64,000 bases of DNA from Odontocerum albicorne (taxonomy: Eukaryota; Arthropoda; Insecta; Trichoptera; Odontoceridae): contig OX463844.1 of NCBI GenBank assembly GCA_949825065.1, forward strand, positions 23,965,763 to 24,029,762, read 5' to 3'. Position 1 is the stretch's first letter. Every line of letters begins with the position of its first letter. A program made the translations under genes and the position numbers. Positions 55,691 through 64,000 of the stretch are shown here, piece by piece. Below the pieces are notes generated by a model. That model was given only the letters and a program-made list of their open reading frames with translations. It had not been told where the DNA came from and made no database searches.

Positions 55691-56924
55691 TTTCATTATT
55701 ACAATCTAGGAGCACGCTTCTGTAATGTCAAACTCTAAATAAAGGTTGAACGTTGGTTTAGTTGAAGCGGTCCAGTGGGGATTTTCTAGGTAACTGTGAT
55801 ATGGAAGAGGTGACTGTGTGATATGGAAGAGGTTGCTAAGTGTTCTTGGGTCTTACAGTGATATGTAGTCTTTTTTATGATCTTCAGCCGCTTGAGGCTC
55901 GTAGATTTTGTATTTTTTTTCAATAAAGTCTTGAATGGTCTTTTGGATTCAACGGTGACTTTAGAACGTATTGATTTAAGTGTTTTGAAAACTGGTTATT
56001 GGGATTTTAATCCTTGGTATTATTTCGAAATTATATGATTTGTATTAAAAGCTTGATTAATTAATTTATTGTAATTGTTCTTTTAAATGATAAAATAAAT
56101 ATTATTTTATAATACCTTATGTATCATAAATACATTTTTGTTATTCTTTATACAACTAACAGAATATACCTATTGTATTTATGTTTTCGAAGAGTTTCAT
56201 GTCTTTTTAGATGTGCCGCCATGCGTATTCAGCATTTTTTTTGTGAAATTGTTAAATAATACGCTGCCCATAAAGCATTTACTTCTCCACAAAGCAAGTC
56301 ATCTTGCCTCACCATATTAGAATTGGCTATGTTTAAATGAACACTGATTTTTTTCACTTTGTCAATATTGTAAATATCTCACCATGCAGTTAGGAATCTG
56401 TAAGGATGAATTTACTGTAAGTTATTTTTCAAAATAATTTTCGGTTTCAATTAATTTTTAACTCGAGATCTTCTTAATAAGCACACAAATCCTAAATTTT
56501 ATTCCCTGGATAATTTTATACCTCGTGAAAGTCTAATGTTGGGGTGCTTATATTTAATCTATTTACAATGTAATTTTAAACGTTTACCAAATGTCAATTA
56601 AAAAAAAAATTAATTTTACGTCGACGACCTATTATAAATATATTTGGAGGGCAACGGGGTCGGAGCCATCAAACAATCTCAGCCCGAGAAATTGGGTATT
56701 TTGTGTGTAAAAAATATAATAAGACGGTCACTGAGCGATTTATTAATCTTAAATTAATAATTTGAACCCTGTTTTTCAGTTCACACTGTGATGTTATGAA
56801 ATCCCTTGAAATCGATGAAGATCGTAAGTCCATTATGCAGATGAATGATACCTGAGCGCGTTTTGATTTATTGTTTGCATGTTATTGTATCTAAGTAAGC
56901 CCCCAGTATTAATAGACCAAGCCG
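55691..56924. other. No clear feature
   Basis: A short direct repeat (GTGATATGGAAGAGGT, 55797 and 55821) and AT-rich DNA. A 60-codon frame at 56138 shows nothing. Confidence 0.45.
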
Positions 56925-57010
56925 ATGGCAATACTGCTGTATTGTTTTATGATATACCTGGTGGAATTATTGCCATATTGCAATCTCTTACAACATACCT
57001 GAAAGATTTC
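56925..57010 (-). mobile_element. SINE-A tail fragment
   Basis: ATTGCCATATTGCAATCTCT-TACAACATACCTGAAAGAT matches minus-oriented SINE-A tails at 8510 and 59000. The head is missing. Confidence 0.55.
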
Positions 57011-57206
57011 CTAGCTTCAGCTGTTCGCGCGATTTAACAACTCTCAAATAAAGTCTTCTAGTATTCTTTGTTTTTTTTTTATTAAGAATCTTATTTTATT
57101 TTCTCTATTTATGCTGCAGTTGTGTGTATGAGTATGTACATTTATATTTTTAACAATTTTCCTACATATTTGAGTTTGTAACTGTATTAACTTTTTTTTT
57201 ATTAAT

Positions 57207-57224
57207 AAAAAAAGGGGGGGGGGG
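57207..57224. repeat. A7-G11 homopolymer pair
   Basis: Seven A followed by eleven G, the only long G run in the window. It lies about 10 bp from repeat E copy 3 and may be an assembly or sequencing weak spot. Confidence 0.9.
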
Positions 57225-57234
57225 AGGTATTTTG

Positions 57235-57370
57235 GCTGAGGGATGTTATGAGATTAACCCAGACCTTTGATAACTTCTTATTTAAAGTATTTTTTTCCAT
57301 TGCCTTGAAACACGTGTGTTTTTTCAAGACATATATGTTCATATACTGTTGTTATATAATACTTTATGTT
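57235..57370 (+). mobile_element. Dispersed repeat E, copy 3 (opposite orientation)
   Basis: GATGTTATGAGATTAACCCA-GACCTTTGATAACTTCTTAT is the complement of the repeat at 42300-42365 and 800-850. The end towards 57350 is more diverged. Confidence 0.6.
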
Positions 57371-57424
57371 TATTTATTTAAAAGTGATCTGAAGTAAAAA
57401 TTAGACATATTTTTTTTAAACAAA

Positions 57425-57480
57425 AATGAGTTCCAACGAGAATTGAACACTCAACTTTTGGATCGATAGATATATGTCAT
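57425..57480 (-). mobile_element. tRNA-like B-box relic
   Basis: Minus: GAGTGTTCAATTCTCGTTGG, like the B box of the SINE at 8600. No A box or tail. Confidence 0.45.
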
Positions 57481-57639
57481 GAAGGAGGTAACACACGTGT
57501 TGTTTTTATCGAGCAGAGTAAGAAAGCGCTAAGTTCTTATGCCACTAAGCGTTTTTATAATACAATAAAATTTACGTAAAACAGCTAATAAGAACAATAT
57601 ACAGATGACACAATAGTTCAAACTAAGATCAAGCCGAAT

Positions 57640-57720
57640 ATGAATCAATCGGGAATCCAACCCTAGATTCTCGTTTGTTTGGAAAGAATACTAACTGTTA
57701 TGGTTAGACCATAGGCACCG
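57640..57720 (-). mobile_element. tRNA-like relic (second tRNA type)
   Basis: Minus: GGTGCCTATGGTCTAACCAT-AACAGTTAG and GGGTTGGATTCCCGATTG. It resembles 14508-14585 more than SINE-A, suggesting a second tRNA-derived SINE lineage. Confidence 0.5.
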
Positions 57721-58969
57721 ACTATAATAGACATAGTATATCATTAATGAAGAACATTGTTTCAACACCTTGTCACATTAAGCGACTGTTTGTTTATCCA
57801 TAGCACTAATCCAAATTTTCGACGTCATATCAGGGTTTGTAAATTAGTTTAGTGGCAGATACGAGCCCCTGACTGGATCAGCTAATATGAAGTGTCTCAA
57901 CAATGTGTCTGACGGGATGTGCTGACAGTCTGCTCAGTGTCTGAGGACTTGGTTTAAATTAAACCTGTCAATAGAGGCCATGGAGAGAGAGAGACAGCGT
58001 GTGTGTGTAAGCTATCAGCCGGCTTGATTAAACATGCGTGACACGCACCTGTCAAGTGCTTTATATTGTCTTTGGTTTCGGACATAATTCAGGCTTTTTT
58101 ACTTAATGTCAACGGCGATGTTTAGATAAAATACGAATAGTTGTTTTCGTCAATGTCAATTTCGCCAAAAATAAATTGTATGAAAATAGAATCTTGAAGT
58201 TAATATGATAATTTGAAGATCATTGATATTGGTTGGGTGTCTAAGTATGAACTGCCTTTTAGAAGTAAATCGGACTAATAGATTTGGATGTCTTGATTGG
58301 TTTTCTGAAGTGGTTGATCCGATTATATCAAATGTAAAAGACTGGTGTGTCGAAATGCTGAGATTGATGAGTTAGTAAAGGTTCCTTATATTATACTTAA
58401 ACATTTATTGTAAAGGGAGATTACTATATAAGGAATGCTTAAGTGTAACATAAGCCACCTTGAAGTAACTTCGGCTAACTAACTAAATGGCACCGTTAAA
58501 ATTAATATAACTTCGTATATAATTTTCTTTCACGACCATCGATATAATAATGATTGCTATTATACTCGCAACTATAAGTAGAATATTTGGTTGTTAAGGC
58601 AACGTGTATAGTTACACTTCAAGACAGAAAGCAATCTTTCTTTAAGATATTTCATGACTTATGTAATCCAAATTGTTCTAATTTTGCTTTTCTTAACTTT
58701 TGTTAACCCCGTGGAGTCGCGGAACAAGGGGGAAATAATATTTTTTTTTCTGTAGTCTGTATGAGGTAGATATTCGCAAATAAAAAATCTCGGAGCTGGT
58801 TCGGCCACTTGAAATGACTTCGCAGGACTTGAAATTCCAGGCCGTTTGATCTTGATGAAGACATTTTATTGATCCCTGTATTTCTGATAGACCTTATAGG
58901 TGGATACAGAAAAAATTGACTTTAATAAAATAATTTAAAAAATCTATTTGTTGTATTATTATTTCCTTG
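57721..58969. other. No clear feature
   Basis: Short GA and GT dinucleotide runs near 57985-58008. The segment 57830-58090 is a little richer in GC, but I see no gene. Confidence 0.45.
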
Positions 58970-59160
58970 TACACAATACAACCAGGCAGACTTTTTGCCA
59001 TGTGACAATCTCTTCCACCCAACTAGAAAGATGTTAAAGAGGCTTTAATAGAAAACTAGACTGAATCCCTATTTACAAAAACATGTATCAGCATGAATCG
59101 AACACGCAACCCTTAAGTCGGAAGACAGACGTCTTACCAATTAGTCTATCTACTTATGAA
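58970..59160 (-). mobile_element. SINE-A, full-length-like copy
   Basis: On minus: head TAGACTAATTGGTAAGACGT-CTGTCTTCC, B box GGGTTGCGTGTTCGATTCAT, linker GATTCAGTCTAGTTTTC and tail TCTAGTTGGGTGGAAGAGAT-TGTCACATGGC. Confidence 0.85.
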
Positions 59161-60339
59161 ATCGACAGTAGTACATTATATTCGTAATGGAATACTTAGT
59201 AAATAGGGTCATAATAAATTGCAAAAAAAACGTGAGATTACGACAATTACATTTTTATCTAAGATCAGAGAGGTAAGTTTATTATGAAAACCGAATCTTA
59301 ATTTTGCCTATTTCTAAAATTATTTTACTCATTTTGTCAACCGAAATACTCAAATAATTTAAATCTCTAACTTCCCTGGATCCATTATCATAATGAAATT
59401 AAAATGAAAAATAAAATATTTTTTAGCAGATTTGCAAGTGGAATTACATTTCGATGAATCGTTTCTTTATGACTACACAAAGAATTCGGGAGAAAATCCC
59501 TATAGAAATTTTTGTGAGGCAAATTAATTTGCATGCCTTTAAAAATCGCTTTTTATAATTCAAATTAATTTTGTCGACATTTTTTGGTGTGGAAAATTTC
59601 TTCAGAAATATTTGGAAAATTGAAAGTACACTTTGGTTAGCAAATTTTTCGCAATGAAATTATTGCGCGATTTTTAATAATTTTTCAAAGGTTAAAAACG
59701 GTTTAGGTTTTTGCCATATTTTTAAGAAATAAATAAATCCTATTAATGCTATACATACTTTATTCGATTCATTTTTTATCGGAGATCCTCACTACAAACT
59801 TAACTTTTTTGTCGAATATTTTTTTCCTTGAAGTGAATCTAAATTAAATAATAAAGTATACAAATGTTTATCAAATAAATAATATATGTGTATATTAAAA
59901 AAAAATATTCTTGAAAACTTTTTATTTTATTAATTTATATATTGTTTCAGGATCAAAGCAGTGCTGTGCTGTTTTGCTTACACCGTTCAATTGTAAAGGT
60001 AATATTCATTTTAAACTGATATATAATTCTTATTGAATGGATATAGTCATGTTAGTAACTGTCATACGAGTACAATGGATATAAAAAATAGAAAACTGTT
60101 TTCTTTGGTTGATAAATTTGTTTATTTATTGAGTGTTGTGTTGATTAAAATCCATTGTAGTATGTGTCGCACTCGTGTTTTTTTTTATTTAGCTAATAAG
60201 TCTTATGTAAAGTTGATTTTTGACGCTTGTACTGACACATTAGATAATACAAAATAGATTCTACTCAGCTATATAGCGATAATTTAGTAAAGAAACCTGG
60301 GAGGTAGTTTTTCCTATCCTAAACCTTTAATCTGACTGT
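59161..60339. other. No feature seen
   Basis: About 1.2 kb, AT-rich. A 74-codon frame at 60033-60257 is unrecognised. TACGAGTA lies at 60065-60072. Confidence 0.45.
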
Positions 60340-60420
60340 GGTTTTGTCGATAGAGCTCTGGAATCCCAGCCCAGGAGTTTAAGTTTCGATTTTTGATGAA
60401 ACCAAAATAGCTTTCAGTGT
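60340..60420 (+). mobile_element. Possible tRNA-like relic
   Basis: GGTTTTGTCGATAGAGCTCT followed by AGTTTAAGTTTCGATTTTTG sits at A-box and B-box spacing, but both boxes are weak. Confidence 0.3.
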
Positions 60421-60814
60421 AGTCTTTCACATGAATGCTTTTAACATCTAACTATTTTTCAATACAACGCCAACTCACCTATAATTGGATAATTTGTATC
60501 ATCACTGTTAAAACCGAAAATATATTTGTAAGATTGTAATAGAATACATTTTTGGAAAATTTAAAACTTTTAATTTAAAACTAATTTAATTTAAAAAATC
60601 GAGTGTCGATTAAATAATTGCTTCGTAGAAAAAAGAAGAAATGCAATACTTATTGGACATGGCAATTACGTAAATTCAATTTGTCACGTAAAGAGCAACC
60701 AAAATATATACGAGTATAATCCACTGTATGATAATTCAGCCCGTCTTTTTATTTTGTTGGTCCTCGCATGTAACGAATTAATTAATAAAGACTAATATGT
60801 TACATATAGCAATA

Positions 60815-61080
60815 TGCAGTGCAAATGTGAGTGGAAGGCATTATAGAAGATGACTAAGGTCGGATCAAATTAGAGACCAAGGAAAGTATGGTTCGATTAA
60901 ACGTATTATATTTAGAATGAAGGAACGTACAAAGTTATTGTAAATAAATCGCAGAAGCTGAATGAGAAGGTGTATGGATGTAGCAGTGTTAAAGATGTGT
61001 CTTGCGATAGGAAACTCCGGCGCTCTCTTCTCTCTGCTTATCCCGACAGGGAGACGGCATGACGGTATGTACGAGTATGT
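60815..61080 (+). mobile_element. LINE-T 3' relic
   Basis: ANVSGRHY, a stop-broken VWLD region, KERTKLL-x-NRRS and MRRCMDVA-VLKMCLAIGNS are C-terminal LINE-T pieces, then the 3' terminus GGGAGACGGCATGACGGTAT. TACGAGTA at 61070-61077 interrupts the terminal GTATGTA repeat. Confidence 0.72.
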
Positions 61081-61082
61081 AA

Positions 61083-61150
61083 CATATGATTGCCACATCG
61101 CAATATGTCCGCTGGGCTATGCTGTGACAACGGTAATGTTAAACAGTACA
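61083..61150 (+). mobile_element. SINE-A tail fragment
   Basis: GATTGCCACATCGCAATATG-TCCGCTGGGCTATGCTGTG is a SINE-A tail joined directly to the LINE-T 3' end. Confidence 0.55.
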
Positions 61151-61929
61151 GTACTATTATATAATGATTGAAATCAAACAAAAATGTCTTAGTAGATACT
61201 AGAGTCCGTGGGGTGATCACAAAGTGCATATTGTGATATGATTCCTACACTATTTCCACTCATTCATATTGATACATAGGTGGGTTTTTAAATTGACTTC
61301 TAAGTTAGATGATAAATTTTGCTTTGAGGTACTTAGTTATGTTACACTTGGGAGATATGGCCGAGTCCCAAAAGCTTAAGAGCGAGGCATTTTGGTATTT
61401 GATATTTGTCCTCATTGCAAGTGTCCCCGATTCATCGAGGTAGATGTAAGGCCGCTGTGTAGCGCAAGAGCTAAATGTCTCTTCCATGCCCCATTAGCCA
61501 CCCCTGCGCCATCCCGGATCCTTCAAACGGTGGCACTCACCAGTATGGGGCTTAGAGATTTATTTTGAATAAATCAAACAAATAAAAAACTTGTGATTTG
61601 TTATGCTCTCATGTTCATATCTCTGGATGGATATAAGCTTTTTTCGTAACTTCATTGTTCCTCTTTGGCCAACCTGTAACAGGGATAAGAAAGTCGAAAT
61701 TTGGAAAACGGGATGAAATAAAAGCTTGCTTATAAAGTGCACATTTTTATAGCATTCCCAAGTAAATAATGTTTCAGAATGATCATAATTCCTGAACCAA
61801 TACATTTTTTGTGTTTTTAATTTTATACTGATTTGTCGTAACAGTTTTGTTGAAGATGTCACTAAGCGAGGCCGTATTAAAAAGAAACAGCCTGCAAAAC
61901 AAAACAAAAAGCAGCACTTGGCAAGATTG
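61151..61929. other. No clear feature; GC-richer patch at 61440-61550
   Basis: The patch (GCCACCCCTGCGCCATCCCG) is unassigned. The string GATATGGCCGAGTCCCAAAA near 61357 recalls a Leu-type tRNA 5' half, but nothing else supports a tRNA. Confidence 0.35.
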
Positions 61930-62990
61930 TTCTACTTATTTTCAGCCTTAACAGATCATCATTTCTCTAACTCTAACAGTTGTCAGAAATATTAAACCAA
62001 ATCTTTTCCGACGAGTTTGAATTTGATGTCATTCCTGTCAGAAATTAAAAGATTTAACAAAATACCCTTTAGATCTCTCCTCACGCTTAAAACGTAGTAT
62101 CCCAATATGTCTAGAAGAGTATTATAGGATAGTGCCACAGGTAGAAACTGAACTCATGCAAGTAGATATCTTAAAAAGTGTTTTTAATTTTTCTACTATT
62201 TTAGTCACAAACTTCCCACGGATCCACATCAATATTTCCATTTTGGCTTGTTACGTATCAGCGCACTGTAGAGGGATCCTAGAACCTCTCCCTCGCTTTG
62301 TTTAATTTTTCAATATAAAATATTCAAGTCCCTTTTTCGAGGCATCAGCTTTTTACATTATCTACGATATAAAATGATCTAGGTAGGCCTTTATCTCGTG
62401 TCAATTTTTAGGAATGTTGTATAGTTAATTCTAGGGTGGGATGATTAATGCCCTCATCAACCAGAGAGATCTCATTGAGAGACACGTTCACTTCGAAATT
62501 AGTATATATGATATCACACCAATTATTACCTGAGTTGATGATCTTGTTAATTTGGGCCAGGGAGTACTTGTAGAATGAGCAAATATGATGTATTTCGTAC
62601 AAAATCTCTTGTCGTCTATGCCAATGCAAATATTGGAGTCACTATAATAATAATTTTTCTTCGACAAATTAAATCAAAACGGACTATATCATATACACTT
62701 CCGAATTGAGCTGTACATTAGTTTGTTAGAGAATTAGACAATTAAACACAAATATCCTCATTGTTCATTTCTAATAGTAACACTATCCATCTGGAGGCAA
62801 TCGGTTTCCTTGATCACTACCAATACACCACCTCCGCGCTTGTGGTTATCTAGTTTCACGGTAGCATCTAAATAGTCGTAATGTTAATCTATCATCAAAA
62901 AGCTCATGGTTGTTCAATGAAACATTCAACCAGGTCTCTGAAAACGCTCTATGTCCAGAAGTTGTCAAGATATTAAAAAATATATTTTTG
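61930..62990 (-). mobile_element. LINE endonuclease relic
   Basis: On minus, pieces of an apurinic-type LINE endonuclease appear in order: FSETWLN near 62920, a frameshifted GGGVLVVI segment with a following LQMDSVTIRNE near 62770-62830, and SGNNWCDIIYTNFEVNVSLN-EISLVDEG to HPTLEL near 62420-62530. This matches the NSxxxxLDLVxTN...HPALEI pattern. The part 61930-62400 is probably the linker to RT but is too decayed to read. The lineage could be the same as the 31.3-kb LINE. Confidence 0.68.
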
Positions 62991-64000
62991 GCTTCAAATC
63001 TCAAAAGTTAGTGATGCCGACTTGGCATAACATATGACGTCTCCGCATGTAGTCATTCAATCCTTGGTTTACGAGGGGCTCAAAAACTAGTAAATCATTT
63101 CTTGATAAATGTTTTACTTGATCATGCTTTGGAGTAATATTACTATTGGGGTTCGATTTTATACCTAATTTAAATAACGCGTAATCCCCCGTGAATTAAT
63201 TTTCGTAAATGTGAACGAGGCTGTATCGTCATTTTTTGTTTAAGTATAAGTTACTCGTACTAACTCACCACTGTCTAAAGGGTAGGTACTGATAAAAGTA
63301 CTAAAACTTTCTCTCAGTTTTTGATAGAATATCTAAGCGTGATTTTTTCAGTCTTTTCAACTCCATTCAATCGCATTATGTTGTAGATAGCTCAACGACC
63401 ACTGTCGCTGTTGTTATACGAGTATATCTATGATGCTGGCACCTTAATAATCTTTTGGAATTCTGCCCCGTCCCTCCACATCCATATTTTTGATCAAATC
63501 AAAATACTTCTTTCTATACACATATTAACTTATAATATTAATCATAATCTACATTGTCATAAAAGCACACATATTTATTTATTTATTTTGAAAATTTGCT
63601 TTAGGACATCTCGTGATAGTTGTCTAGTCATTCATCTTTTCTTTGCAAGTAAATATTTGATATTGTTTATATTAGGTTAAAGGATTCAGATAATATTTAT
63701 CATATATGCTCATTCAGTTAATCCAATCTGCGATTATTTATTATTTGTAAGTCACATAAAATAGGGGAAAATTGTTGCATTTAATATTTGAAACTGTAAG
63801 TGTCAACTAAAAGAGTGTGATCTCCTTTCTCTCTTTCTCTCTCTTTACTTTTCGAGACATTGAATTTGTGCTTAGACATGCTGCTTCACTTCCTTGTCTT
63901 GAGGCCAGTATTTTTTATCATATTTTTCTTAGGCAGTATTTTTGCTACATAAATGACCAATTATTTATACGATGATCAAAACATGTCATATAATCTATTT
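62991..64000. other. No clear feature
   Basis: AT-rich. TACTCGTA at 63252-63259 and TACGAGTA at 63417-63424. A short CT-rich run lies at 63821-63850. A plus frame at 63411-63680 shows nothing known. The start of the LINE endonuclease above may extend a little into this block. Confidence 0.45.

Noticed and set aside
57240..57260. Possible promoter or RNA structure next to the G run
   Set aside because: The sequence belongs to dispersed repeat E, and the G run is a homopolymer.
61355..61420. Leu-type tRNA 5' half
   Set aside because: Only the GATATGGCCGAG string is similar; no B box at the correct spacing and no cloverleaf.

Overview
This is an AT-rich eukaryotic window, almost certainly from an arthropod and probably an insect. 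The evidence is the repeat content: cut-and-paste DNA transposons of the mariner, pogo/Tigger and hAT types, a Helitron, several non-LTR retrotransposon (LINE) lineages, tRNA-derived SINEs, minisatellites and long microsatellites. I find no convincing multi-exon host gene, no rRNA, no functional tRNA gene, no CRISPR array and nothing prokaryotic. The order of insect cannot be decided from what I can read.

Layout. 1-9.3 kb: a (TA)n/(TATG)n microsatellite, retroelement relics, two copies of a ~205 bp foldback element, a SINE and two minisatellites. 9.3-25 kb: decayed LINE tails, a 14-unit 56 bp satellite, an RT-bearing LINE relic with a perfect 31-bp palindrome at its 5' break, a 43 bp minisatellite, and a long plain stretch (22.6-25.1 kb). 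25-31 kb: alternating SINEs and LINE tails, with a TA-flanked mariner inserted inside a LINE tail. 31-37 kb: the best preserved retroelement (one LINE reading frame broken by a single stop), then a hAT-like element with a perfect 8-bp target duplication, then a rearranged Helitron cluster. 37-50 kb: more LINE/SINE relics, a 42 bp minisatellite, a 200-N assembly gap next to (TA)n, a pogo/Tigger-like MITE and a second mariner. 50-64 kb: a mariner fragment, an unrecognised reading frame near 51.2 kb, SINE/LINE relics and a LINE endonuclease relic.

Every coding trace I recognise belongs to a transposable element, and all are broken. The window is best read as a TE graveyard with nested insertions.

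The most interesting signal is short. The octamer TACGAGTA (or its complement TACTCGTA) occurs 19 times by my reading, against two or three expected by a rough composition estimate. Where a site falls inside a dispersed repeat with paralogous copies in the window, those copies show a plain TA (or near match) and lack six bases, CGAGTA. That is the pattern expected of excision footprints left by a Tc1/mariner-type transposon with CGAG termini (Minos is the known example of 4-nt footprints). Both mariners here also begin TA-CGAGGG. If correct, the window records many past excisions of an element that is itself largely absent.
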